Positions 49,500-59,500 of a DNA stretch of 64,000 nucleotides are shown here, one piece after another. Made by a program: the position numbers and the translations under genes. Within the stretch, counting starts at the first letter, position 1; the number at the start of each line of letters is the position of its first letter. The notes under the pieces were generated by a model. It did no database searches. It saw only the letters and a program-made list of their open reading frames with translations, and had not been told where the DNA came from. The stretch is from Acidimicrobiales bacterium (GTDB lineage: Bacteria; Actinomycetota; Acidimicrobiia; Acidimicrobiales; SHLQ01): assembly GCA_020629375.1 (NCBI GenBank), contig JAHDDK010000005.1, forward strand, positions 1 to 64,000, given 5' to 3'.

Positions 49500-49934
49500 C
49501 TACTCCTGGAGCCGTGGGGAGGCCACGGCCTCTGCGGTCAAGTCGAAGGCATCGAATCCAAACAGCGTGACGGTCGTCTCGAGCGTCACCGAGATCTCAT
49601 CGCCCACAACGCTGATGTCCTCGAGAAACACGCCGTCACCTTCAGATTCGTTGAGCCGCAGGTTGTCTAACGCCCATGAGGTCGCCTGCCCCTGGTCGAG
49701 CACGAGAGTTCGGTCGGCGTTGAATTGGTCCAGGTCGATGGCGTTCGCTCCTGCTCGTGCGGCGGCGTCCGCCACCTCATGGATGCGGTGATACTCGGCC
49801 TGAATGACCCACATGTTCACCGCCAACATTCCGAGCGGGACAATCATCAACAACAGGAAGAGTGTCAGCAGTCCAACTGCGCCTCGATCATCAGCGGGGT
49901 CAAACGACCGTGGACGATTCTCTGCCGAACTCAT
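49500..49934 (-). CDS. TadG/TadE-like pilus assembly protein
   Basis: ORF; RGAVGLLTLFLLLMIVPLGMLAVNMWVIQAEYHRIHEVADAAARAGANAID. Confidence 0.8.
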   Translation of the reverse strand: MSSAENRPRSFDPADDRGAVGLLTLFLLLMIVPLGMLAVNMWVIQAEYHRIHEVADAAARAGANAIDLDQFNADRTLVLDQGQATSWALDNLRLNESEGDGVFLEDISVVGDEISVTLETTVTLFGFDAFDLTAEAVASPRLQE

Positions 49935-50425
49935 GGGGGATCCTCATCGGTGTCGACCGGGACCGTTCGCACGGCGGGCGTGGCCACACCTCCGTAGTCG
50001 GGAATTCGTTCGTGATAGGTCGCCGTGTAGCTCCGGTTGACGACGGGAAATCCGGGCAGCTCGATGATGGGGAGATCGACCGTCACCCGGACGGTGAAGG
50101 GTTCTCCAGCTGCGGCCTCCGCCCCCTCCGTTTCGACAGTCGAGGTGACCTTGTTGGATCGGCTGTAGCCATCGATTACCCGCTCTGCTTGCTCACGCGC
50201 CGCCTCATCGAGATCGCCGTCTCCTCGGGCAATCGCGTAGCGCGCTGCCTCAGAAGCGGCATTCTCCGCGGCAGCGATTCCCTCGAGCAGCCGGGGCACC
50301 TGAAGAAGAAACCCGATCAGGGGAAGGACAACGATGATCCAGGTGACCATTTCGAGCGTCACAAATCCGCGGTCGTTCTCGGCCGGGCCTCCATCGCAGC
50401 TCGGGTTTCGCCGATGCCGCCTCAC
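49931..50425 (-). CDS. TadE-like pseudopilin
   Basis: GTG start at 50425 overlapping the upstream stop (GTGA); DRGFVTLEMVTWIIVVLPLIGFLLQVPRL...AAENAASEAARYAI. Confidence 0.8.
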   Translation of the reverse strand: MRRHRRNPSCDGGPAENDRGFVTLEMVTWIIVVLPLIGFLLQVPRLLEGIAAAENAASEAARYAIARGDGDLDEAAREQAERVIDGYSRSNKVTSTVETEGAEAAAGEPFTVRVTVDLPIIELPGFPVVNRSYTATYHERIPDYGGVATPAVRTVPVDTDEDPP

Positions 50426-50865
50426 AGGTCCTCCTTTGTGGCATACACCGTGGTGTCGATTGTCCATTCGAAGAAGCCCCCGTCGAACGGAAGCGCTGAA
50501 GCGAGAGAACCACTCGCTCGCGCAATCATCAGACCCGATTCCTCATCGAGTTCGCACCGAATCGCAATGGTGGGTCGGTCGCGTTGATCAGGCACCAGGT
50601 CATGGAGCCGAGAGACCGCTGCGGCCTCGCAGTCCCGATCGTCGTTCTCCTCGGCAGCGCCGTGGCGAGCGCCATGGTCAAGGGCATTGCGTAGTGCACC
50701 GCTCGTGAATTGCATCAAGATGACGTTGACGAGCAACAAGAACGCAAGCAGGACGAAGAAGCCGACCGACACGAACTCCAGTGTCAGGAAGCCTTCGTCG
50801 CTGCGCCACCGGCGCCGGCTGCGCCAATTGTCTGCAGCCGACGCCGTAGCGAGCCCGCGGTCCAT
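50422..50865 (-). CDS. TadE-like pseudopilin
   Basis: ORF; DEGFLTLEFVSVGFFVLLAFLLLVNVILMQFTSGALRNALDHGARHGA. Confidence 0.8.
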   Translation of the reverse strand: MDRGLATASAADNWRSRRRWRSDEGFLTLEFVSVGFFVLLAFLLLVNVILMQFTSGALRNALDHGARHGAAEENDDRDCEAAAVSRLHDLVPDQRDRPTIAIRCELDEESGLMIARASGSLASALPFDGGFFEWTIDTTVYATKEDL

Positions 50866-50868
50866 CGA

Positions 50869-51039
50869 TCAGGGCAGGTACTGCGTGATCGCGGTCAGGG
50901 CGTTGGCAATCGAACCGGTCAGTGCGACCGACACGGCGCCGACCAAGCCGATGAGCACGACCGCAAGGCTGGCCCACTCGATGGTGGTGAAGCCTGCGTC
51001 ACGCTCTTCGACGGCGCATTCGATGATTTCGTTTTCCAT
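50869..51039 (-). CDS. Flp-type pilin (56 aa)
   Basis: Not in supplied ORF track. MENEIIECAVEERDAGFTTIEWASLAVVLIGLVGAVSVALTGSIANALTAITQYLP*; SD GGAGG upstream; type IV-like G-FTTIEW cleavage motif and hydrophobic core; 3 bp before the TadE-like gene. Confidence 0.88.
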   Translation of the reverse strand: MENEIIECAVEERDAGFTTIEWASLAVVLIGLVGAVSVALTGSIANALTAITQYLP

Positions 51040-51124
51040 TGGATTTCCTCCGTTGCATTGGGCTTGCGGGCCCGGGTTTGTGGTTGCGGTGTGTCAGTAC
51101 GACCCATCCGATATTCGCTGCCAG

Positions 51125-52039
51125 CTATCCACCTCCGAACAAGATGAACGGCATTGGCAAAGCGACATAGAGCAGTAGGACCGGAACGAGGAAGATGATG
51201 CTGGGCAACAGCAGCGCCGCCTTCCGCTTCTCGGCCGCCTGCTTCAGATACTCACGGCGCTCACGGCGCTGGTCGATCGCGAGGGCTCGGAGTTGCGAGG
51301 CGAGATCTCCGCCTGCGGACGCCGCGTTCGCGATCATCCGAAGGAGGCGTGCGAACGATGGCTCGTTCGTTTCTCTCGCAAGCGTTTCGAATGCGCGTCC
51401 CGTTGGGGTCCCTCGTTCGATCCACCCAAGAACCGTGCGGAGCTCGTCGGAGACAACGCCATGGTGACGTTGGCAGATGTGCCGGCAGGCAGCGACTGGC
51501 GGCAAGCCTGCCTCTGACACGCCGGCGATGACCTGCGCCGTGCTGTAGGTCTCGACCTTGATTCGTTCGGCGCGCTTCTCGGCTCGTTCAGCGAGCTTGC
51601 TCTTGTATTGCATGGCGCCCAGGAGGGCACCAAAGAATCCGACGATGACGAGGACGACGATCGACCGTACGCCCAAGAGACCGATCAACGCCGCCAAGAT
51701 CACGCCACCGATCGCGGCCCAGCGTGCCTGATGCTCCCGGTAGTTGGCCGCCGAAGGCGACGGAGCTCCGGCACGGCGCATGCGTAAACGCAACTCGTCG
51801 TCGGGTGCCGGGTCGACGAGATCAAACAACGAACGTGCCCATCCGAAGATGACCGCCGAGCTGCCGCGCCTGTTCAGCTGCCCAACGACGCTGCCCGATG
51901 ATGCAGCACCGCTCCGAGCACGGGCAATGGCGAGCTCCGGGCCGAGACGGGATCGAAGCGGGGTCGGGGGACGAACAACACCGAAGACGACGGCACCGAC
52001 CGAGACGCCGACGAGCACTGCAGCGAGGACGACGATCAC
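51125..52039 (-). CDS. tadC: TadC-like type II secretion F-domain membrane protein
   Basis: GTG start; GVSEAGLPPVAACRHICQRHHGVVSDELRTVLGWIERGTPTGRAFETLARETNEPSFARLLRMIANAASAGGDLASQLRALA. Confidence 0.9.
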   Translation of the reverse strand: MIVVLAAVLVGVSVGAVVFGVVRPPTPLRSRLGPELAIARARSGAASSGSVVGQLNRRGSSAVIFGWARSLFDLVDPAPDDELRLRMRRAGAPSPSAANYREHQARWAAIGGVILAALIGLLGVRSIVVLVIVGFFGALLGAMQYKSKLAERAEKRAERIKVETYSTAQVIAGVSEAGLPPVAACRHICQRHHGVVSDELRTVLGWIERGTPTGRAFETLARETNEPSFARLLRMIANAASAGGDLASQLRALAIDQRRERREYLKQAAEKRKAALLLPSIIFLVPVLLLYVALPMPFILFGGG

Positions 52040-52875
52040 GACATGCCTCCGCTCGCCAGAACACGGGGTTCGGGTTTCATCTGCGACAAAGCGCTCACGA
52101 TCTGGCTTCCGATGAGGGTCACGACAGAGCCGAACACCACGAGAGCGACCCCGAAAGTGCCCCGGTAGAAGTCCTGGTACCCGCTCATTACCGTCGTCAG
52201 GTAGAGCAGCATCAGGCTGGGGACGACGGATAGCCCGACAGCCTGAATGCGCCCTTCGAGCGTCATCGATTCAAGTTCGGACAGGATGGTGATCTCTTCG
52301 GTCACCGACTCAATCATTTCGCCGATCGTCTCGACGACGATCTTGGTGCCGACGCCGAATCCGGTTGCGAGCACCTCGAAGATTCGGTCCGTGAGAGGGT
52401 GCTCGAATTCGTCCGCCAGGACGAACAAGGCCTCTTGCTGGCCGACGGCACCGGCGATCTTCGAGTACCGAACCCACGCTGGCCGCAACGGTTCCGGGCC
52501 GGTCTCGGACATCCGCTCGAGCGCTTGGTGAAGGCTTTGGCCCGACAGCAAGCCAACTCGGATCGTCCGCAGCGCGTCGGGCCACGGCTCCAGGAAATCC
52601 TTCTGCTGGCTGCGCTTCTTGTTGTCTCTGAGGACGGGAACCACGGAGGCAATCGCAACGGAGAGAGACATTCCGGCAGCGAAGACGCCACCGAGCAGCG
52701 TAACCATCGTGGAAACACCGACGATGATGGCCACGATCTGCAGCAGCAGGACGAAACCTCCGCTCGACGTCTTCGGCGGAGCGACATCCTTCGGACGACG
52801 TTCGCGACTTGCAATGAGTCCGACGACGGCGGCCAGCGCCACCCCAGCGAACGCCGCAGCGAGTACGACAATCAC
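52036..52875 (-). CDS. tadB: TadB-like type II secretion F-domain membrane protein
   Basis: GTG start at 52875 overlapping the TadA stop; FLEPWPDALRTIRVGLLSGQSLHQALERMSETGPEPLRPAW...GFGVGTKIVVETIGEMIESV. Confidence 0.9.
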   Translation of the reverse strand: MIVVLAAAFAGVALAAVVGLIASRERRPKDVAPPKTSSGGFVLLLQIVAIIVGVSTMVTLLGGVFAAGMSLSVAIASVVPVLRDNKKRSQQKDFLEPWPDALRTIRVGLLSGQSLHQALERMSETGPEPLRPAWVRYSKIAGAVGQQEALFVLADEFEHPLTDRIFEVLATGFGVGTKIVVETIGEMIESVTEEITILSELESMTLEGRIQAVGLSVVPSLMLLYLTTVMSGYQDFYRGTFGVALVVFGSVVTLIGSQIVSALSQMKPEPRVLASGGMS

Positions 52876-54182
52876 TGGGCGTGCTCTCGCTGAGCGTGTG
52901 CGGACAGGAGGCCGTCGACGGTCTGACCTTGACGAGCGAGTGCCATGTTGAGCTTGCGCTCGACGTCGGGCGGGAAGCTCTTCCCCGTCCACTCGAGCGG
53001 CGCACCGAAACGCTCCCGGACCAGCAATTGATCGACATGGAAACCGTGGTTGTCGCTGAGACCTGCGGGCACGGCGGCAACTTCCATGACCTGTCGACGG
53101 AGCGGGCCGTCGTGATCACGGAGGTGGGCATCTTCACGATCGAGGAAGAACACCAGGTCAAAGATCTGCGACAGCGTGCTCGTGACGTGATCCGCTGGGA
53201 CGTTCTCACCGGCCATGATCGCCGTATCGACGAGGGCTGTGAGCGCCTGGCTGCACGAGTTGCCGTGCACTGTTGCCATGACGCCACAACCGGCGTTGCC
53301 GGCACGAAGTAGCTCGAAGGCCTCAGCGCCGCGGACTTCGCCAATGACCATCAGATCTGGACGCATACCGAGACACATCTTGACGATGTCGCGCAGCGAA
53401 ACCGTCAAGTCGGGATCGTCCCCTGGCGCCGATCGGGTCTGGTAGAAGCTGCCGTGATTGATCGGCGCAGAGATCTCACGGACCTCCTCGCAGACGAGCA
53501 CGCGTGCCGAAGTCGGGACGGCTCGCAACGAGGCATTGATGAATGTGGTCTTTCCAGCACCCGGGCGGCCACAGACCAACACACCGAGTCCAACGCTCAT
53601 GGCCGCCCGGACGATCGCCGCAAGTTCGTCGGTGATGGCGTTGAAGCCAACCAGCATCTCGAGCGCTTCGTTCCGCATCGTGTACTTGCGGAGTGTGACC
53701 GACAGATGGTCGGCGATCGGTCGTCCGACGACACCAAGACGTGCTCGCCCATCCATGACCCGCGCCTGAACGAGCGGTGCCCGTTCATTCAACTCACGCC
53801 CAGTTTCTTGGAGGAGCTTCTTGACCTGGTGAAGGATCTCCTCCTCACTTGCGGGCTCCTCGACGCTCACGAGGTGTCCGAGACGATCTACGTAGTAGAC
53901 GTCGGAGCCCTCGACGAAGATTTCCTCGACGTCGTCGTCCTCGAGGACTTCGGTGAGGGGGCCGAATTCCAAGACCGATTGAGCGAGACGGGCACACATC
54001 TCCTCGGGACGCGCGAGGGCACGATGGGCGCCGACACGGAGATTTGCCTCCGTCTGGAAGCGGTGCACCTCGTCTTGAATCATGGCGGCGATCCGCCGGC
54101 GATCAGCGTTTGGATCGAGGTTCTGGTCACGGATCGCTCCGGTGACGACAGAACGAAGTTCATCAAATGCGGTGACGGTCAT
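52872..54182 (-). CDS. tadA: TadA/CpaF-type secretion ATPase
   Basis: ATG at 54182; VLVCGRPGAGKTTFINASLRAVP Walker A; DIVKMCLGMRPDLMVIGEVRGAEAFELLRAGNAGCGVMATVHGNSCSQAL. Confidence 0.96.
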   Translation of the reverse strand: MTVTAFDELRSVVTGAIRDQNLDPNADRRRIAAMIQDEVHRFQTEANLRVGAHRALARPEEMCARLAQSVLEFGPLTEVLEDDDVEEIFVEGSDVYYVDRLGHLVSVEEPASEEEILHQVKKLLQETGRELNERAPLVQARVMDGRARLGVVGRPIADHLSVTLRKYTMRNEALEMLVGFNAITDELAAIVRAAMSVGLGVLVCGRPGAGKTTFINASLRAVPTSARVLVCEEVREISAPINHGSFYQTRSAPGDDPDLTVSLRDIVKMCLGMRPDLMVIGEVRGAEAFELLRAGNAGCGVMATVHGNSCSQALTALVDTAIMAGENVPADHVTSTLSQIFDLVFFLDREDAHLRDHDGPLRRQVMEVAAVPAGLSDNHGFHVDQLLVRERFGAPLEWTGKSFPPDVERKLNMALARQGQTVDGLLSAHAQREHAQ

Positions 54183-55507
54183 CAGTGACACTCAACTTTC
54201 TTGCTGAAGGGGCCACGCCGCATCGGAAACGGCAAGTCCATCCACTGGTTCAGGAGCGAACGCAACGCCTTGCTCTCTTTGAGTCGCCGCTGGTGATGGA
54301 GTCCGTTCCAGCGCATTCCTGCGAGGGCTTTTTCGGTGCGGGGGATGGTGGCAACGATCTCGATCGTGTCCGGTCCGTGGATGTCTCGGAGATTGGCGAC
54401 GAGCTCGGATCGTTCGAATGAGCCCGACTCGGGGCCGTGGAAGCACACCGCGAGACGTCCGGGAAGCTCCGACTGTTGCCAGCCGTTGGCGAACTCGACC
54501 GCATGCATGAATCCGACTGGATCCGGCTCGGCTACGAAGATGACTCGTTCGGCGAAAGCGACCACCGCTCGCGAAGCCCGAGCCTCTGTCCGAACGGATT
54601 CGATCGAGGTGGCAGCCACCACATGGGGGAACGATTGACAGAGTTGCTCGCAGAGCTGCGAGACCTCGCTGCCCGTGACAGAGTCGAGTCGGAGTTGCGT
54701 ATCGGCTGGAATCGCCCAGAATGGATGTTCCGGCCCCGGCGACGATCGATCTGCAGCTGCGTGCATCGGATCGAAGACGTTCTCTCGGAGACGCTCGAAG
54801 GCACTCGTGGTGTCGGGCTTTGGCGCAAGCCCAAGTCGCCAACCGATCGTTGGGTCGACGTCGTCGAAATCGATGAGAACGGTTCCGTCGAGGTCTGCCA
54901 TGCAGGTGGCGAGCAAGATGGCGAACTCGGTGGAAAGTTCTGATGACGCAGACAGGACGGCAATGAGACCGTCGTGTGAGGTCGGAATGGTCGTGGCGGT
55001 TGTGGGACCCGCCGGAGTGGTGGGGATCGCGCCCGGCGCAGGTGGAGGTGGAGTCGCGTCGCTTTGCGTCGGGTCTTCGATCGCGATCGGCTTGCGCGAG
55101 TCGATGCCGACCGACTGGTAGAGCGCTTCGACGAACGTCTCAGACGACTCGTAGGAGATGACTGCAGAGAGTCCGGTGCTGACCATCTCGGCGGTGGGCG
55201 ATTCTTGTCCGGCGCTGCTCTCGACCAGACCGACAGCGATGACACCTCGGTGGCGGAGCTGTCGAACGGTTGCCGCGTTGAAGACGAGGGAGCTGTCGTC
55301 GACGATGATGACGTCGAGGTCGGCACTCAGTGCAAGGTCTGAGTCTCGAAGAACCCGTAGACGAAGCCCCCGCTCGTGGTCGGAGATCCACGACATCAGC
55401 TCTGGACGCCACTCGCGGGGCGTCGCTGCGATGCCCACATCGAGGACCGGCCGTGTACCGGGAGGTAAGTCCGGTACGACGGCCTGGTTTGGCATGGTGA
55501 CAGTCAC
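54182..55507 (-). CDS. TadZ/CpaE-like protein (receiver-like + MinD-like domain)
   Basis: GTG start at 55507; DLDVIIVDDSSLVFNAATVRQLRHRGVIAVGLVES...GLSAVISYESSETFVEALYQSV and GLIAVLSASSELSTEFAILLATCMADLDGTVLIDFDDVDPTIGWRLGL; position between CpaB and TadA. Confidence 0.8.
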   Translation of the reverse strand: MTVTMPNQAVVPDLPPGTRPVLDVGIAATPREWRPELMSWISDHERGLRLRVLRDSDLALSADLDVIIVDDSSLVFNAATVRQLRHRGVIAVGLVESSAGQESPTAEMVSTGLSAVISYESSETFVEALYQSVGIDSRKPIAIEDPTQSDATPPPPAPGAIPTTPAGPTTATTIPTSHDGLIAVLSASSELSTEFAILLATCMADLDGTVLIDFDDVDPTIGWRLGLAPKPDTTSAFERLRENVFDPMHAAADRSSPGPEHPFWAIPADTQLRLDSVTGSEVSQLCEQLCQSFPHVVAATSIESVRTEARASRAVVAFAERVIFVAEPDPVGFMHAVEFANGWQQSELPGRLAVCFHGPESGSFERSELVANLRDIHGPDTIEIVATIPRTEKALAGMRWNGLHHQRRLKESKALRSLLNQWMDLPFPMRRGPFSKKVECH

Positions 55508-56319
55508 GAGCCGTCCTCGGAGCCAATCGTGACCCAGGTCCAGCCCGGTTGGCGCTCGCTTGAACCGGGGTGCCAAATCTGAATTTGAGACGGTGGTGGA
55601 AGCTCACCGGGGCGGACCAGGGTGATGCGTCCCTGGGATGAGTAACGGACGAGGTCGATCCCCGGGCCGATTGACGAGTTGGGAAGACCGAGCGTGACGG
55701 TCACCTCATCGTTTCGACCGCCGAAGGCGCCACCGTCGTCGCCGCTGCTGAGCGCCACCACGGGAACGTCGACCGCGAGGTAGAACGAGTTGGACGCGCT
55801 GTTCGAGTAGAGCACCCCAATGACGTGGACGAGCTCGCCGGCCCGCAGATCGTCGGGGATACCGTCGGGAACGACGGGGTGCTCGATTGGATCGGGAACG
55901 AGACGGTCGCCAACTGCGAGCTGCCGAACCGCACTCGTTCGTAGCGGCTCCCCGGCGGCGACTGGAGCCAGAAGCTCGATCTGCACGAGATCTGATTGGG
56001 CCCCGACAACAATGCCGTGGTCAGCGCTGGGCGATCCGACTTCGACGTCGACTTCGACCCACGAGGTGCTGTCGAGGATCTGACCTGCCGCAGCATCGTC
56101 GGCCGCTGCGTAGACCGTGACCGTGTCCGCAGAGCTCGCAAGCAGTGCGAGCGTGACGACGAAACCGATGACACCCGCAATGAGTGCCAGCAGGAACGGC
56201 CGAGACATGGACGTGGACTTGCGTCGGGCGGTCGGCGAAGGAGGAACATGAAGTCCGTCCATCGCCGACAGGTCGTCTGGTGCGAAGAACTCGCCCGTCG
56301 GGTCCATCTGCGTCGTCAT
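55504..56319 (-). CDS. CpaB/RcpC-like SAF-domain pilus assembly protein
   Basis: ORF; one TM (FLLALIAGVIGFVVTLALLAS), SAF-like VYAAADDAAAGQILDSTSWVEVDVEV...LLAPVAAGEPLRTSAVRQL. Confidence 0.82.
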   Translation of the reverse strand: MTTQMDPTGEFFAPDDLSAMDGLHVPPSPTARRKSTSMSRPFLLALIAGVIGFVVTLALLASSADTVTVYAAADDAAAGQILDSTSWVEVDVEVGSPSADHGIVVGAQSDLVQIELLAPVAAGEPLRTSAVRQLAVGDRLVPDPIEHPVVPDGIPDDLRAGELVHVIGVLYSNSASNSFYLAVDVPVVALSSGDDGGAFGGRNDEVTVTLGLPNSSIGPGIDLVRYSSQGRITLVRPGELPPPSQIQIWHPGSSERQPGWTWVTIGSEDGS

Positions 56320-56444
56320 ATGTTGAGCTTGGGATCTGGACAGAGGTACATGTGGACCTCATCCATGCAGAGAAGGACGCCGCTTCGGTGCCGTAGAGGT
56401 ACAGAACGCACGGAACCGCGGTGACGCTCTGCATGCGCGATCAG

Positions 56445-56487
56445 CGCAAGAGACGTCCGCACTATGCGCGTGCAGACGTCTCTTGCG
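56445..56487. terminator. 13-bp perfect inverted repeat between the giant protein gene and cpaB
   Basis: CGCAAGAGACGTC (56445-56457) ... GACGTCTCTTGCG (56475-56487) with inner GCAC/GTGC; 70 bp past the stop of 56557..62745(-); no T-run. Confidence 0.55.
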
Positions 56488-56556
56488 ACTCACGACCGAG
56501 GATCATTGCAACGGTCGATGCATCTCATCAGCACGAATTCCGACGTGCCCTCGCCA

Positions 56557-59500
56557 TCACTTCGGGAGCGTGTTGACGATCGAGTACGTGAGTTGTGAGT
56601 CACTACCGAGCGTTTCCCACCCAACCTCGCTCAGCTGGGTGGATGCGTCGATGACGTAGTCAGTCAGCCCGCCGAGCAGATCTGACATCTGGCTCACCTG
56701 CACGTAGTCGCGATACGACGTGTTCAGCTGTGCCTCGTAGCGATCCAACGATCCGAAGATCTGGCCGAGCGAACTGTCTCGGGGCACATCGTCGATCGAG
56801 GAGTACCCCCCGAACCCTTCGGCCTCCCATTGGTTGAGCAATTCGGTCCGCAGGGCATCCACGTAGACCGTACCGAGCTGATCACCGTCGATTGTGGTGG
56901 CCATGTTGAGCGCTTGGTAGAAGTCGCCCTGCTGGCCGAGGGTGTACAACTGATCGACGCTGTTCTGGACAGCAGCGTCGATGTCGGGCGAGAACGCCTG
57001 GCCGGTGACTGATCCGAGCGCTGCGTCGATGAGCGGTGCGGTGTACTTCAAGTCGGGGATGTCGGCGACTTCGCCGGTCAACACCGGGGCAGTTGGTGGC
57101 GTGAACGTCGGCGGCTGCGGCTGCAGGGCCGGGTCGGCGAAGATCACCCGTCCATCGACTACCACGGCCTGGGCCCCAGCATCGATCGACGGAACGTACT
57201 TGACGCCACCGTTGTACGAAACCGGCCGAAGGTATGTCAGGTCTTTCAACTTGTCTTGTTGGCCCATGTCAACGAGCGTCTGGGCAATCAGGTCACCGTC
57301 GGCGATCAACGTGTTGATCTCGGCGAGGTTGCCGACCGACTGCTGATCGACCGCACTGGTGAGCCGCTGACGACTCCCAGCAACGGTCGCATCGAAGTTC
57401 GCCCGATCTTGAGACTGCTGATAGTTGAAGATCCGAACAGCCTGCTCGTGTTGCGCGGTGGCCTGGCTCAGCTGAACGTTGTAGTTCTCGAGCGCATTTT
57501 TCTGGTCGAGGTTGTTCTGCAGTACCGGCTGATGCTCGACGACCGCCTGGTTCCATGTTTCGTTCCACTGATTCTCGTGGTACTGCCGGAACAGACTCGC
57601 TGCGTAGTTCGCCGCCTCGAGCTCGAGCTGCGACACCTGGTTCTGCTTTGCCTCAGGGTTCAGGTTGGCTTCGATCAACGCTCCCTGGAAGCCGGCCGTG
57701 CCCTCGGCAGACCGAGCGTTCAGTTGGAGCGACGACATTGCAAGGTTGTTTGCGATCGTCGACATCGTGAGCCACTGCTGAGTCACCCCGGTCTGGCCGA
57801 GCTGACGAATCGTCCCGCCGAGACCGCCGATGATTGCTGCTGCTCCGCTCTTGTCGGCGCTGGCGATCGCACTACCGCCTCCTTCGATCACCGCACCGGC
57901 TTGGGCAATCGCGGTGTAGAAGAGAGAAGTCGCCTGCTCGATCTCATTCGGCGACGCCGAGTCATCGCTGAACGTCCGGACAGCCTGAAGCATGTCTCCG
58001 ATCGGCTTCGTCGCTGGGCGACTCTGAAGCTGGTTGATCTCCGCAAGCTCGAAATCGAGGATTCCATCGATGTCGGACCCGAACGCTGGACGCTGAAGCT
58101 CGCCTTCCGACGTCCGGAGATCAACCATCGTGTTGAGTCCTGCAACGTCGTGATTGAGGCCGAACGGGAGCACGGAGACGTTGTCATGACCATTCGTGCC
58201 GTTCGGGAGCGCCCCGACGTCGAACTGATCGAGAAATACGCCGGCAGTCTCTCGGAGGACCTCGTCGAGCTGATGCTGATCGATTTCCTTGATCTTCGTC
58301 CTATCTCCGAACGTCCCGTACACGTGAGATAGTGCGTTCTCAATCACGGCATCGAATGTCGTCGCCTTGGCCTTCTGGATCTCGTTCTCCAACTCGATGA
58401 TTCGTTTGTCGAGCGCCGACAGACCGGATGCGGTGAAGGCGTGATCCACACCAAGATTCAGTGAGGGGATCACGAAGTTCGGTCGTGAGTCGATCAGCTG
58501 CTCGAGCTCGGCTTCGAGGGCGTCGAGGTCGTAGTCGGTGTCGGAAGGCGAGAGCGTGTCCCGCCGTGTGTTGTTCGAGCCGACGGGTCCTGGGAGCCGC
58601 GTGTCGATATCCAGCTGATTCAGCGAGTACACCGTCGATGTGTACTGATAGAGCGTCCCCCCGTTCGCGTTTTTGATGTCATTTAGAGTCCCACTGGCCG
58701 CGCCATCTGCGAGCTTCTCGTAGCGCGTGAAGTGAAGGTAGTAATTCCACTCCCCGTCAACTTCGTGCGGAATCACCGCAACCTTCGTGATCTCGTTCTG
58801 AAGTTCGAAGTCGGTGTGGCCGACGATCTGGTTCCCATAGACGTTTGGATCCACCCAACCGCCTATGCCGTTGCCGCTTTCAATGAGCGCGTTTCTGGAC
58901 GCGATGTCGATTGGCATCACGATGCCCTCGGCGTGATACGTCGCCGGAAATCCGTAGAGATGGTGATCGGCGGCCGTGTTCCCGAGAAGATCACCGGATT
59001 GCAGCTCGACGACCGTCTCGACAACGAGCGGTGACGCCATACCAAACGATCCTCCGGGCGAGAACATCAGTTGGCCGGGAGGCGGTAGGCCGATCGACAC
59101 GTAGTCGCTCCCGTCGGGCTGCTTGAGTGTGTCCAACGTGAAAAGACCGAGTGGTCCTCCGTCGGAGATTGTCGTTGCGGTAAGGACTTCTTGACCGTCG
59201 AGCATGAAAGTGCCCAGGCCAACTGGGTGGAACTGAGCCTCCGTGCCGAACTCCCAGGCCTCGCCGGACTCCAGGCTGATGTCTTCGGTCTCACCGTTCC
59301 AGTACTCGGCGGTGAACTCCATCGTGTCGGGGCCGAGATTGCGGAGGATCGCACCCTCGAGGCCCTGGCCCGTCAGTGCGGTCAGCGGTGTCTCGAGATC
59401 GCTGACCCCAACGAGTGTCGTCTGGCCGGGAACGTCGAAGCTCGTGAGCATGCCCTGGAAGCCATCCGCCGAGATCGTGGTGGTCCGGGCATAAAAGTCG

